A DNA stretch of 64,000 nucleotides from DASVHS01 sp035468985 (GTDB lineage: Bacteria > Acidobacteriota > Thermoanaerobaculia > Gp7-AA8), in assembly GCA_035468985.1 (NCBI GenBank), contig DATISF010000028.1:1-64000 (forward strand), read 5' to 3'. Both the position numbers and the translations under genes were made by a program. Below, piece by piece: positions 1-9,111 of the stretch (the first letter of the stretch is position 1; every line of letters starts with the position of its first letter). The notes beneath the pieces were generated by a model. It was not told where the DNA came from, did no database searches, and saw only the letters and a program-made list of their open reading frames with translations.

Positions 1-136
1 GGGCTGGTGCCGGTTGCGGCCGATCTGCGGCGTCGCTCGTCGTCAACGATGTCACCACATCGCCTCCTCCTCGCTCCTTGCATCTCAGCCGCAAGCGGCA
101 CCAGCGAAATGCTGCGTATCTCTGACTCGCCACACT
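1..136. mobile_element. Right part of a family-B inverted-repeat element (MITE-like), cut by window edge
   Basis: This stretch matches 39866-40002 closely over its first ~110 bases (shared words include GGTTGCGG, GATCTGCGGCGT, CCTTGCATCTC and GCCGCAAGCGGCACCAGCG). It ends in the same GCCACAC terminus. The last 30 bases are diverged from the better copy, and the left end lies outside the window. No transposase is present. A family-A element follows immediately, as it does at 40004. Confidence 0.6.
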
Positions 137-281
137 AGGGAACCTCGGCACAAGTCGTCATCCTGAGTCGGCGAAGCGCGAGGAAGGATCTCAGGATGCG
201 AAAACGCGTGCGATTTCGAGATCCTTCGCCGTCTTCGCGGCTCAGGATGACGTGAACAACGACTTGCGCAGAGGTTTCCCA
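137..281. mobile_element. Family-A inverted-repeat element (full length, ~145 bp)
   Basis: The element runs from GGGAACCTCGGCACAAGTCG to CGACTTGCGCAGAGGTTTCCC, so its ends are inverted repeats. Inside are the paired words CATCCTGAGTCGGCGAAGCG and CTTCGCGGCTCAGGATG, each next to a GAAGGATCTC/GAGATCCTTC pair. It is non-coding and lacks a transposase, so it is MITE- or REP-like and would depend on an enzyme encoded elsewhere. It sits upstream of the efflux operon. Confidence 0.75.
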
Positions 282-346
282 GGTAGCCGTCCCCACCTGT
301 GATTGTTGACACTGCGGGCCCGGCCCCGCGGTGCTCATGTGGCGGC

Positions 347-1447
347 ATGATCCGCCGCCTCTCAGCCGTCCTTCTGGCAATCGCCGCTCTCGCGGGCTGC
401 TCGCCCGCGACCAGCGAGACTGAAAAATCGGAGCGCCCGGCCGTCGCGGTAGAGGTCAGCCGCGTCGCCGCCGGAAACGTCCGGGAAACCATCGCCGTCG
501 TCGCTACGCTGACGCCGAAGTTCTCCAGCGACGTCAAGACCGAATACAGCGGAACCATTACCGACGTTTACGTGACGGAATGGGTGCGGGTGTCCAAGGG
601 AACGCTCCTCGCTCGTTTCGATCGCCGCGAAGCCGACGCCACACTGCAGTCCGCGATCGCAGCCCGGTTGCAGGCCGAAGTCGCTGCCACCCGCGCGCGA
701 CGTGAGCTCGAGCGCAGCGGCAAACTGAAGACGGCCGGACTGGCCACTCAGCAGAGCCTCGATGACGCGCGCAGTGCCGCTGAGGCGGCTGAGGCGCAGC
801 TGGCGGCGGCGAGGGCACACGAGGAGATGGCTCGGACGCGCGTCGCCAAGACCGAGGTGCGCGCGCCGATGAATGGCACGATCGCGTCGCGCACCGTCAA
901 CCCGGGCGATTTCATCGAGAACATGGGCTCGCCGAAGCCGATGTTCCGCATCGTCGACAACACGCGCCTCGAGCTGACCGTCACCGTTCCTTCGTCGCAG
1001 ATCGCAGGCGTGCGCCTCGGACAACCGTTGCCGTTCACGACCGACGCCGTTCCGGGACGGACGTTCGAAGGGCGCGTCAGCTTCATCAACCCCTCCGCCG
1101 ACGAGTCGAGCCGCACGGTGAAAGTGGTGGCTCTCGTTCCGAACGGCGATGGGGCGCTGCGGTCGGGACTCTTCGCGCGCGGAGAGATCGTCATCAACGA
1201 GCGCGCCGGCGTTCTGCGCATCCCGCGCAGCGCGATGCTGACCTGGGACCCGGCGGCGAAGGCGGGTGTCGTCTACGTCGTCAGCGGGGATCGTGCGAAA
1301 CGGCGGAACGTCTCCACCGGCGCGTCGAGCAGCGACACGATCGAGGTCGCCGGCGGCGTCACGAGCGGCGAGGTCGTCATCACGCGCGGCGCATTCAATC
1401 TGCGCGACGGCGATCGCGTGTCCGTGGTCGGTTCACCATCCACGTAG
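347..1447 (+). CDS. RND efflux periplasmic adaptor lipoprotein (membrane fusion protein)
   Basis: This is a 366-residue adaptor that would bridge an inner-membrane RND pump and an outer-membrane channel. I chose the ATG at 347 because it gives a lipoprotein signal peptide ending LAGC (Cys18); an upstream in-frame ATG at 299 would bury it. After the signal come a barrel-sandwich half, an Ala/Arg/Glu-rich helical hairpin (about residues 95-160), the second lipoyl half with VRAPMNGTIASR, and beta-barrel and membrane-proximal domains ending VVITRGAFNLRDGDRVSV, the usual AcrA/MdtA order. The stop codon lies in the family-C hairpin that separates it from the pump gene. Substrate is unknown. Confidence 0.92.
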   Translation: MIRRLSAVLLAIAALAGCSPATSETEKSERPAVAVEVSRVAAGNVRETIAVVATLTPKFSSDVKTEYSGTITDVYVTEWVRVSKGTLLARFDRREADATLQSAIAARLQAEVAATRARRELERSGKLKTAGLATQQSLDDARSAAEAAEAQLAAARAHEEMARTRVAKTEVRAPMNGTIASRTVNPGDFIENMGSPKPMFRIVDNTRLELTVTVPSSQIAGVRLGQPLPFTTDAVPGRTFEGRVSFINPSADESSRTVKVVALVPNGDGALRSGLFARGEIVINERAGVLRIPRSAMLTWDPAAKAGVVYVVSGDRAKRRNVSTGASSSDTIEVAGGVTSGEVVITRGAFNLRDGDRVSVVGSPST

Positions 1448-1515
1448 GGCCGACTCTCAGCCGGCCCGTTGAGTTTTCGGGCCGACTGAGAGCCGGCCCT
1501 GCGTGTCGGCCCTAC
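1443..1515. repeat. Family-C TGAGAG-loop hairpin between adaptor and pump genes
   Basis: It contains AGGGCCGACTCTCAGCCGGC followed, after a TTGAGTTTTC spacer, by GGGCCGACTGAGAGCCGGCC, then a third GTCGGCCCTAC end. Each half folds on itself and the halves also pair with each other. The GTAGGGCC end supplies the TAG stop of the adaptor gene. Related copies lie at 17442-17492, 48695-48745 and 55793-55829. Confidence 0.8.
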
Positions 1516-1532
1516 ATATGGAGCCCTGAGCC

Positions 1533-4500
1533 ATGTTTCTGTCCAACCTGTCGATCAAGCGGCCTGTCTTCGCCACGGTGCTGATTCTGACACTCCTCAC
1601 CCTCGGCATCTTCTCGTACCGGCGTCTGGCCATCGACATGATGCCGGACGTCGAGCTGCCGATCCTCACGATCATCACCGAGTATCCCGGCGCGTCCGCC
1701 GAGACCGTCGAGCGCGAGGTCACCAGGCGCATCGAGGAAGCGGTCAACCCGATCTCGGGCGTGAAGCACATCTACTCGACTTCGCGCGAGAGTCTGTCGA
1801 CCGTCATCGTCGAGTTCGAGCTGCAGGTGCGCGTCAACGACGCCTCGCAGGAAGTGCGCGCCAAGATCAACTCCATCCGCAACGAGTTGCCCGATCAGAT
1901 GAAGGAGCCGGTCATCCAGAAGATGGAGATCGGCGGCATGCCCATCGTGTCGCTGGCTCTTCGTTCGGCGGCGCTCACGCCGCGCGATCTGACGATCCTC
2001 GCCGACCGGAAGATCAAACGCCGTCTGGAGAACATCGGCGGAGTGGGGAAGGTGCGGCTGGTGGGCGATTCGAAGCGCGAAGTCAGCATCCAGCTCGACC
2101 CCGCGCGCATCCAGGCTCTGGGCATGGGCGTCGACGAAGTCATCAACGGAATCGCCGCGGAGAACGTGAACACGCCCCTCGGCCGTCTCAACCGCGCCGG
2201 AACAGAGACGCCGCTGCGCGTCTCCGGCAAACCTGAGGAAGTCGGCGGATTCCAGTCGATGGTCATCGGTCATCGAGGCGATCACGCGGTGACCCTCGGC
2301 GAAGTGGCGACCATTGTCGACGGAATCGAGGAACAGCGCTCGCTGGCCATCGTGAACGGCGTTCCCGCCGTGGCCATCGACATCCTCAAGCAGTCCAAGG
2401 TGAACACCGTCGCCGTCGTCGACGAGGTCAAGCGCGAAGTGGAGAAGCTGAAGAGCGAGCTGCCGGCGGGAACCGAGATCGAGCTGGTGCGCGACGCGTC
2501 GATCTTCATCCGCGAGTCGGTCGACGACGTGCAGACCACGATGATCATCGGCGGCCTGCTGACCATCCTCATCGTGTTCTGTTTCCTGAACTCATGGCGC
2601 TCGACGGTGATCACCGGACTGACCCTTCCGATCTCCGTCATCTCCTCGTTCATCATCATGTACTTCCTCGGCATGACGCTGAACGTGCTGACGCTGATGG
2701 CGCTCTCGCTGGCCATCGGCCTGCTGATCGACGACGCCATCGTCGTCCGCGAAAACATCGTCCGCCATCTCGAGCACGGAGAGGATCACTTCACTGCCGC
2801 GCGGGAAGGGACCGCGGAGATCGGGCTGGCGGTCATGGCCACCTCGCTGTCGATCATCGCCGTCTTTGTTCCGGTCGCCTACATGAAGGGCATCATCGGC
2901 CGCTTCTTCTTTCAGTTCGGGATGACGGTCGCGTTCGCCGTGCTCGTCTCGCTGTTCGTGTCGTTCACGCTCGACCCGATGCTGTCGTCGCGTTGGGTCG
3001 ATCCCGACATCGAGCGCAGCGGGAAGCGACATTTCATCGCCCGCTTTCTCGACCGCTTCAACGACTGGTTCGACCGGACTGCCGATCGATACAAACGGCT
3101 CATCGGCTGGTCGCTCGATCACCGCAAGAGCGTCCTGCTCATCGCCGCCGGCGCGTTTTTCGGCGGCATCGTTCTGATGGCGGCGCTGCAGACCGAGTTC
3201 ATGCCGCGCTTCGATCACGGCGAGTTCATGGTCCGCTTCAAGAGCAAGCCCGACGCCTCGATCGAAGAGACGAAGGACCGCCTGAGCGAAGTCCTCAAGG
3301 TGCTGAAGGACTACCCGGAGATCGACCGCACGTACGCGGCGATCGCGCCGAGCGAAGGCGACACCGTGCGCAACGGCCAGGTCTACGTTCACCTGCGCGA
3401 GAAGAAAGAGCGCACGCGCAGCCAGCATGACCTCATGCCCGACGTTCGCGCCAAGCTGCAGCACATCGCCGGAATCGTGGTCTCCGTTGAAGAGGATCCC
3501 GACAACAACCAGAAGCCGCTGATGCTGCTCGTGCGCGGCGACGACATTCCGACGCTCAAGCGCTACGCCGCGGCGATCAAGCAGAAGATGTACGAGATTC
3601 GCGGGATCGTCGATCTCGAGGCCACGCTGGAGCACGATCTCGCCGAGTACCGGCTCGTTGTCGACCGCCAGCGCGCGCGCCAGGCCGGGGTGGGGACGGA
3701 TGCAATCGTCCACACGATCGGCGCACTCGTCGGAGGGCAGGTCGTCTCGACCTACGAGGACGAGACGGGCGAGGCGGTCAACGTGCGCGTGCGCGTGCCG
3801 GAACGTCTGCGCCAGGATATCCGCCAGGTGTCGGACCTGCGCATCGCCGTTCCATCGGAGTCCGGCATCACGCTCGTCCCGATCGCCGATCTGGTGCGCA
3901 TCGAACGGACGGTCTCGCCGTCCGAGATCAGCCGGCAGGATCTCTCGCGCCAGGTCGTGATCTCCGGCAACCTCGACAACCTGCCCCTCGGAACCGCGGC
4001 GGAGCGCTCGCTCTCCGCGGCCGCGACCGTGCCGATGCAGACCGGCTATTCGGTACGCATGGCCGGCGACACCGAGATCATGCTCGAATCCTTCCGCTAC
4101 CTCGGCGAGTCGCTGCTGCTGGCGGTGATCTTCGTCTACCTGATTCTCGCGGCGCAGTTCGAGTCGTTCATCGATCCGCTGGCCATCATGCTGTCGCTGC
4201 CGCTGTCGATCGTCGGAATGGCGGGGATGCTCGTCATCACCGGAGATACGGTCAACATCTTCTCGCTCATCGGCCTGATCCTGCTGATGGGACTGGTGAC
4301 GAAGAACGCCATTCTGCTCGTCGATTACTCGAAGGTGCTGCGGGCGCGCGGGATGGACCGGCGCGAGGCGCTGATCACGGCCGGGCGCACGCGCCTGCGG
4401 CCGATCATGATGACCACGCTGGCGATGATCTTCGGCATGCTTCCGCTGGCTCTGGCCATCGGGCAGGGCGCGGAGATGCGTGCGCCGATGGCCCGCGCGG

Positions 4501-5930
4501 TCGTCGGCGGCCTGATCACCTCGACGTTGCTCACGCTGATCGTCGTGCCGGTCGTCTACACGCTGCTCGACGATCTGGCCATGGCGGTGCGCAAGCGCTG
4601 GCGCAGGCAGCCCGCCGAGGCTTCCTCACCCCGGCCCATTCACGCGGTGGCGAAGATCATCATCATCGCGGTCGTGCTCTTTTGTGGCACAGGCACTCCT
4701 GTCTTTGCGGCCGAACCTCTCACGCTGGAGCGTGCGCTGAGCATCGCGCAGGAGAAGAACCGCGATCTGCAGAAGGCGCGCGAGTACCGGCAGTGGGTGC
4801 ACGGAAAATATCTCGAAGAGCGCGCCGCGGCGCTGCCGCACCTGACCGCGAACGGCGGCAGCGTGCAGTCGTGGGACAACACCTACCAGATCTTCTTCGG
4901 CGACGTGTACCCGGCGGGACAGCGCGCGTACGCGGCGGACCTTTCCGTGTCGCAGGTTCTGTTCGCATGGGGGAAGGTCGGCGCGTCGGTCGCCGCCGCG
5001 AAGGAAGGGATCGAGAGCGCGGTCGATCAGCTCGATCTCTATCGTCAGGCCGCGGTGCGAGACGTCACGACCGCGTACATCGATGTGCTGCTGGCGAAGG
5101 AGATCGACTCGATCGCCGCGGCGACGCTGGCGCAGCGCGAACGCCATCTGGCCGAGACGAAGAGGCGGTACGAGCTGGGGGTGGCGACCGATTATGACGT
5201 GCTGTCGGCGCAGGTTGCGGTCGACAACGCGCGGCCGGACGTCATCCGCGCGAGCAATCTCGTGCGCACAGCAGACGAGCGGTTGCGGTTCGTCATCGGC
5301 GATCCCGATGTGACCGGCGAGGTCGCCGGCTCACTGGAAGTGCCGATCATCGATCCTCCGAGGTACGAGGAGGTGGTGGCCGACGCGCTCAATCGCCGTC
5401 CCGATCTGAAGGAAATCCAGCATCGCGTCGCCGCGTACGAGCATTACGTGAAGATCGTCGACGCCGAGAGCAAGCCGCGGCTCGATTTCCGTGGCGCGTA
5501 CGGGTGGAAGGGGTTGTCGGCGGGACCGCTGGAAGGGCGGCCGCGCAGCTGGAGCGCGGGGCTGTTTCTTGCCTTCCCGTTCTTCGACGGATACGCGGGG
5601 CGCGGCCGGGTGATTCAGGCGGAGAGCGAGCGCGATCGGCAGCGGATCGATTCGGAGAGGTCGAAGGACAGCATCACGCTCGAGGCCCGCACGACGGTTG
5701 ACTCGGTGCGCGAGTCCGCATCGATCGTGCGCGCTCTGTCTGGCACGGTCGAGCAGGCCCGGAAGCTGATGCAGATGGCCGAGCAGGGCTACGAGCTCGG
5801 AGTGAAGACGCAGATCGAGGTCCGGGACGCCGAGCTGAATCTGCGCACCGCGGAAGGAAACCTGGCCCGCGCCCGCCGCGATTATCGCGTGGCGTTAGTC
5901 AATCTCGACTGGGTGCGCGGGGGGTTGTAG
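1533..5930 (+). CDS. RND multidrug efflux permease fused to a TolC-family outer membrane channel
   Basis: The 1465-residue protein holds two normally separate efflux components. Residues 1 to about 1030 are a full HAE1-type RND permease: N-terminal LSIKRPVFATVLILTLL, two large periplasmic loops, and the TM4 proton-relay motif LLIDDAIVVREN near residues 397-408. Residues 1039-1465 are a TolC-type factor with two repeats (TLERALSIAQEKNRDLQKAR; YELGVKTQIEVRDAELNLR). The join carries its own signal-peptide-like stretch (AKIIIIAVVLFCGTGTPVFA), so the channel part could be exported and cleaved off. A GTG at 4647 could also start a separate channel protein, but there is no stop between the parts. 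It is preceded by its adaptor gene. Confidence 0.9.
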   Translation: MFLSNLSIKRPVFATVLILTLLTLGIFSYRRLAIDMMPDVELPILTIITEYPGASAETVEREVTRRIEEAVNPISGVKHIYSTSRESLSTVIVEFELQVRVNDASQEVRAKINSIRNELPDQMKEPVIQKMEIGGMPIVSLALRSAALTPRDLTILADRKIKRRLENIGGVGKVRLVGDSKREVSIQLDPARIQALGMGVDEVINGIAAENVNTPLGRLNRAGTETPLRVSGKPEEVGGFQSMVIGHRGDHAVTLGEVATIVDGIEEQRSLAIVNGVPAVAIDILKQSKVNTVAVVDEVKREVEKLKSELPAGTEIELVRDASIFIRESVDDVQTTMIIGGLLTILIVFCFLNSWRSTVITGLTLPISVISSFIIMYFLGMTLNVLTLMALSLAIGLLIDDAIVVRENIVRHLEHGEDHFTAAREGTAEIGLAVMATSLSIIAVFVPVAYMKGIIGRFFFQFGMTVAFAVLVSLFVSFTLDPMLSSRWVDPDIERSGKRHFIARFLDRFNDWFDRTADRYKRLIGWSLDHRKSVLLIAAGAFFGGIVLMAALQTEFMPRFDHGEFMVRFKSKPDASIEETKDRLSEVLKVLKDYPEIDRTYAAIAPSEGDTVRNGQVYVHLREKKERTRSQHDLMPDVRAKLQHIAGIVVSVEEDPDNNQKPLMLLVRGDDIPTLKRYAAAIKQKMYEIRGIVDLEATLEHDLAEYRLVVDRQRARQAGVGTDAIVHTIGALVGGQVVSTYEDETGEAVNVRVRVPERLRQDIRQVSDLRIAVPSESGITLVPIADLVRIERTVSPSEISRQDLSRQVVISGNLDNLPLGTAAERSLSAAATVPMQTGYSVRMAGDTEIMLESFRYLGESLLLAVIFVYLILAAQFESFIDPLAIMLSLPLSIVGMAGMLVITGDTVNIFSLIGLILLMGLVTKNAILLVDYSKVLRARGMDRREALITAGRTRLRPIMMTTLAMIFGMLPLALAIGQGAEMRAPMARAVVGGLITSTLLTLIVVPVVYTLLDDLAMAVRKRWRRQPAEASSPRPIHAVAKIIIIAVVLFCGTGTPVFAAEPLTLERALSIAQEKNRDLQKAREYRQWVHGKYLEERAAALPHLTANGGSVQSWDNTYQIFFGDVYPAGQRAYAADLSVSQVLFAWGKVGASVAAAKEGIESAVDQLDLYRQAAVRDVTTAYIDVLLAKEIDSIAAATLAQRERHLAETKRRYELGVATDYDVLSAQVAVDNARPDVIRASNLVRTADERLRFVIGDPDVTGEVAGSLEVPIIDPPRYEEVVADALNRRPDLKEIQHRVAAYEHYVKIVDAESKPRLDFRGAYGWKGLSAGPLEGRPRSWSAGLFLAFPFFDGYAGRGRVIQAESERDRQRIDSERSKDSITLEARTTVDSVRESASIVRALSGTVEQARKLMQMAEQGYELGVKTQIEVRDAELNLRTAEGNLARARRDYRVALVNLDWVRGGL

Positions 5931-5968
5931 GGATACTCGTCGTAGAGCATCAACGCTCGGTCTCTCTC

Positions 5969-6112
5969 AGGGAACCTCTGCGCAAGTTGTTGTTCACGTC
6001 ATCCTGAGCCGCGAAGACGGCGAAGGATCTCGAAAATAGCACGCGCTTTCGCATCCTGAGATCCTCCGTCGCGCTTCGCCGACTCAGGATGACGACTTGT
6101 GCAGAGGTTCCT
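5969..6112. mobile_element. Family-A inverted-repeat element (full length)
   Basis: Ends GGGAACCTCTGCGCAAG and CTTGTGCAGAGGTTCC are inverted repeats. The interior has CATCCTGAGCCGCGAAGACG and CTTCGCCGACTCAGGATG. It lies downstream of the RND-TolC gene in non-coding sequence. Confidence 0.78.
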
Positions 6113-6269
6113 TAGCGATGCATCCGGCGCGCAATCCAATGCACGTGGTGCGGGAAGAGGCCGCGCGAAAACGGATACCGCTGACTCCGGTTCAATCTCG
6201 TTCCGCCCCTCTCGTTCTGGGCGCGGCGAGCGGATGCGCGCCTCCGTGTCGGGCAGACGAAGCACGACA
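6113..6269. other. Non-coding stretch between repeat element and DUF2277 gene
   Basis: With the element at 5969-6112 this makes a gap of about 340 bases between converging genes. I see no convincing reading frame, tRNA-like fold or hairpin with a T-run in it. Confidence 0.4.
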
Positions 6270-6575
6270 CTACGATCTTGATCGGCGATGCTGGTGATGC
6301 TCTGCGTTCGTTCCAAACCGCACCGCTGCCCGAGCCCGGGCGCGTTCGGCTTCCGTGTCGCGGTCGCGAGGTTGGGCCGTCGTCTCCAGCGAGTCGATCA
6401 GCTTCCTGGCCACCGCCGCAACCTCATCGATCGCGCCGCTGAACGCGGCCTCGTTCGCCTTCGAAGGTTTGTTGAACCCCGACAGCTTGCGCACGAACTG
6501 CAGCGCCGACGCGCGGATCTCCTCGTCGGTCGCGGGAGGCTCGAAATTGAAAAGAGTCTTGATGTTTCGGCACAT
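6270..6575 (-). CDS. DUF2277 family small protein
   Basis: This 101-residue protein begins MCRNIKTLFNFEPPATDEEI and continues ALQFVRKLSGFNKPSKANEA, the conserved pattern of the DUF2277 family, whose biochemical role is unknown. The last ~15 residues are basic and less conserved. It lies 21 nt downstream of the SRPBCC gene on the same strand, so the two are probably co-transcribed. There is no signal peptide, so it should be cytoplasmic. Confidence 0.85.
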   Translation of the reverse strand: MCRNIKTLFNFEPPATDEEIRASALQFVRKLSGFNKPSKANEAAFSGAIDEVAAVARKLIDSLETTAQPRDRDTEAERARARAAVRFGTNAEHHQHRRSRS

Positions 6576-6596
6576 GGCGTGTTCTCCGGCCGCGGC

Positions 6597-7064
6597 TCAT
6601 TGAGCCGGCATCGGAATAGTCTTGCAGTGATTCGCGAGAATCGCCAGCTCCTGCTCGTAGATCCGCTTGAGCGTGGCGGCGGTCGACCACCGCTCGATTC
6701 GCCCGAGGAGTCCTTCGCGCTCGGTCCGGAATTGCGTTTGAATCGTGATTTGGGTTCCGAGACCGCTGTCGATCGCATCCACGATGAAATGCGTCGTGCT
6801 CGACCCGGTCACGTCGCTCTCGACGAGCGTGCGGCCGGGCTCGGGTTCGGACACAACATGCTCGAACGTGATGCGGCGGCCGAGAACCTCGACGTTTCCA
6901 CGCACGCGCGTTCCCGCGCCCGTACCGCCGGCCAGCACCTCCAGCTTCTTGAAATACTTCGGCGGCAGGATTGCGGGATGGCCGAAGTGGTAGTCGGCAA
7001 TGATCGAATAGACGCGCGACGGCACGGCGTCAATGGTGCGGGTGGCTCGGGCAAATCCTTCCAT
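6597..7064 (-). CDS. SRPBCC-family (START-like) protein
   Basis: A 155-residue polyketide-cyclase/START-type fold protein. I start it at the ATG at 7064 (MEGFARATRTIDAVPSRVYS), since that is where the first strand of the fold begins; an upstream ATG at 7112 adds 16 residues with no family likeness. Features are the opening strand-helix SRVYSIIADYHFGHP, a central GTGAGTRVRGNVEV strand and the C-terminal helix with IERWSTAATLKRIYEQELAI. Members bind hydrophobic ligands or act in co-regulated operons; the ligand cannot be told here. It is divergent from the membrane protein at 7140. Confidence 0.75.
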   Translation of the reverse strand: MEGFARATRTIDAVPSRVYSIIADYHFGHPAILPPKYFKKLEVLAGGTGAGTRVRGNVEVLGRRITFEHVVSEPEPGRTLVESDVTGSSTTHFIVDAIDSGLGTQITIQTQFRTEREGLLGRIERWSTAATLKRIYEQELAILANHCKTIPMPAQ

Positions 7065-7139
7065 CTTTGTGACACGTAGTGTCGACGCCTGGACGCGTAA
7101 CATGCGTGACAATCCTGGAATGAGATCGTTAACTTGAAC

Positions 7140-7598
7140 ATGAACGCAACATCTTCACGACCACTCACCACACTCCTCATCGGAGGGCTGATCGTCGGCG
7201 TGTTCGACGGGACGTACGCCGTCGTTTTCTCGGCATTCCGAGGAGTGAGCGCGGCGAGATTGTTCCAGTCGGTCGCGTCCGGGTTCTTCGGTCGCCAGTC
7301 GTACAACATGGGCGCGACCACCGTCGCCCTCGGCGTGGTGATCCACTTCTTCATCGCCACATGCGTCGTGCTCGTCTACGGGGCCGCCGCGCACAATCTT
7401 GCCGCGCTTTGCACACACCCGTTTCTCTTCGGCGGGACCTACGGTCTGTTCGTGTACCTCTTCATGAACCTCGTGGTCATTCCGCTCTCGGCCATCACAT
7501 TCCGGCCGAAGCTTCCGGCGATCATCAGCGGCATCATCGTGCACATCGTGTTGATCGGGATTCCCGCGGCGCTGTTCGCTCGGAAGGCCGAGCGATGA
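7140..7598 (+). CDS. Small multi-pass membrane protein, unknown function
   Basis: A 152-residue protein with about four hydrophobic segments (LTTLLIGGLIVGVFDGTYAV, VALGVVIHFFIATCVVLVYG, a YGLFVYLFMNLVVIPLSAIT segment, and SGIIVHIVLIGIPAALFA). I chose ATG 7140; a TTG at 7134 is in frame just upstream. It resembles small inner-membrane proteins with no assigned role. Its stop overlaps the next gene's start (ATGA), so translation of the oxidoreductase is probably coupled to it. Confidence 0.7.
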   Translation: MNATSSRPLTTLLIGGLIVGVFDGTYAVVFSAFRGVSAARLFQSVASGFFGRQSYNMGATTVALGVVIHFFIATCVVLVYGAAAHNLAALCTHPFLFGGTYGLFVYLFMNLVVIPLSAITFRPKLPAIISGIIVHIVLIGIPAALFARKAER

Positions 7599-8554
7599 AG
7601 GCCTGGTCGAAACGCGACGGCGCGTTGCGGCTCGTCGACGTTCCCGTTCCCGAGCCGGGAACCGATGAGCTGCTGGTCCGCGTGCAGGCCACGTCGCTCA
7701 ATCGAGGAGAGGCCCGCACGGTCGCCCGCGCGGCCGAGGGGACGGTTCCGGGGTGGGATGTGGCGGGGACCGTGGAGCGCGCCGCGCGGAACGGCAAAGG
7801 CGCGCCGAAAGGTGCCCGCGTCAGCGCGTTCGTGAGCGGCGGCGCGTGGGCGGAATTCGTATGCATTCCGGCCGCACAGGCTGCCATCGTGCCGGATGCG
7901 GTGGATCTGGAAGTCGCGGCGACGCTTCCGATCGCCGGACTCACCGTTCTCCGCGCCTTCGAAATCGCGGGCTCAATCCTCGGAAGGAGTTTGCTGGTCA
8001 CGGGCGGCTCGGGCGGTGTGGGGCAGATCGCGATCCAGCTCGGTACGAGCGCCGGCGCCGTCGTCACGGCAATCAGCTCGCGCGATTCACAGCGTGATGC
8101 GCTGCGAAAACTCGGAGCGCATGACGTCGTGCCGACGATCGACGCGGCGAAGGGGCCGTTCGATCTGATTCTCGAGTCCGTCGGCGGCGCCTCGCTCGCC
8201 ACGGCGATCGATCGCGTCGCGCGAGGCGGCGTCATCGTCACCATCGGCAATTCCTCCGAGGAGGAGACGACGTTCAATGCGCGCACGCTCTACGCAAAAG
8301 GTGGCGCGACGATCTATGGGCTCCTGATCTTCGAAGAAGTCGGGAGCCGCCGCGTGCGCGCCGATCATCTGGAACGGTTGTTCGCACTCGTCGAAGCCGG
8401 CAAGCTGACGCCACCGATCCAGGTGCGAAAGAGCTGGATGGAGCTGCCTTCCGTGCTTGCGGGGCTCGAACGCGGCGCGTACGCCGGCAAGGCCGTTCTC
8501 ACGTTCGACTCGTTCAGTTTGCCGGCGCACCCTTCACGACCGGCACTCCGTTGA
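7595..8554 (+). CDS. NADPH:quinone reductase-like zinc-free medium-chain dehydrogenase
   Basis: A 319-residue MDR-superfamily oxidoreductase. The GroES-like N-terminal domain (MKAWSKRDGALRLVDVPVPE; TSLNRGEART; GWDVAGTVE) precedes a Rossmann domain with LLVTGGSGGVGQIAIQLGTS as nucleotide-binding loop. The zinc-ligand Cys cluster of alcohol dehydrogenases is absent, pointing to the quinone-oxidoreductase branch. The start overlaps the preceding stop by 4 nt. The last 41 nt overlap the opposite-strand gene ending at 8514, so the final residues may not be conserved. Confidence 0.82.
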   Translation: MKAWSKRDGALRLVDVPVPEPGTDELLVRVQATSLNRGEARTVARAAEGTVPGWDVAGTVERAARNGKGAPKGARVSAFVSGGAWAEFVCIPAAQAAIVPDAVDLEVAATLPIAGLTVLRAFEIAGSILGRSLLVTGGSGGVGQIAIQLGTSAGAVVTAISSRDSQRDALRKLGAHDVVPTIDAAKGPFDLILESVGGASLATAIDRVARGGVIVTIGNSSEEETTFNARTLYAKGGATIYGLLIFEEVGSRRVRADHLERLFALVEAGKLTPPIQVRKSWMELPSVLAGLERGAYAGKAVLTFDSFSLPAHPSRPALR

Positions 8555-9080
8555 CGACCTCGAACGAAAACGATACGTCGAAGTACGTCTTGAGAACCTT
8601 TTCGGCCGACAGAATGCGGTAGTCCGGCTTGCCGTCTCCATCCGTGTCCGGACCGGGGCGGAATTTGCGAATTCGCGGCGGCCAGCATTTCCACGTTGCC
8701 ACGGCTTTTCGCACTTCGCCCACGAAGTACGGCGTGTACTGATCCTCGGTCGATGCTCGAAGGGGACTGCCGGCGATGTCGATCGGACATCCCTCTTCGT
8801 CGAACGTGACCCGAGCTGCGACGACGTGTATCGGAAGACTCTTCCCGATCAATGCGGCCGGATACTCGGGGAACGGGTTGTCGGGATTGAGCTGCGGTTG
8901 CCTGTATTCTTCTCCCGGTCCGAGTTGAACTCCGGGAGCGGTTGGATCTTCGAGAAGCTTCGCCGATACGGCGCCGCTCCTCGCCGAGATTTCGGCGATG
9001 TCGCGGTTGGGGATGGAAGGGGTGGGGGCGGAGCTTCGACAGCCGGCAAGGAGCACTGTCGTGATGACCAGGGAACGCAC
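8514..9080 (-). CDS. Lipoprotein with TonB C-terminal-like domain
   Basis: A 188-residue protein with a lipoprotein signal (MRSLVITTVLLAGC, Cys14). The region after residue 70 (NPFPEYPAALIGKSLP, then VVAARVTFDEEGCPIDI and VRKAVATWKCWPPR) follows the beta-strand pattern of TonB C-terminal-like domains, in which the YP...A start and a late W-x-F/C strand are typical. Without an N-terminal TM anchor and Pro-rich spacer it is unlikely to be a classic energy transducer. The 3' end overlaps the oxidoreductase gene. Confidence 0.6.
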   Translation of the reverse strand: MRSLVITTVLLAGCRSSAPTPSIPNRDIAEISARSGAVSAKLLEDPTAPGVQLGPGEEYRQPQLNPDNPFPEYPAALIGKSLPIHVVAARVTFDEEGCPIDIAGSPLRASTEDQYTPYFVGEVRKAVATWKCWPPRIRKFRPGPDTDGDGKPDYRILSAEKVLKTYFDVSFSFEVVNGVPVVKGAPAN

Positions 9081-9111
9081 AGCCCGATTATCAGATGTTC
9101 GACAAATGCGC

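Noticed and set aside
2592..3713. A 373-codon minus-strand frame inside the RND gene
   Set aside because: It is Arg/Asp/His-rich antisense translation of a well-conserved permease.
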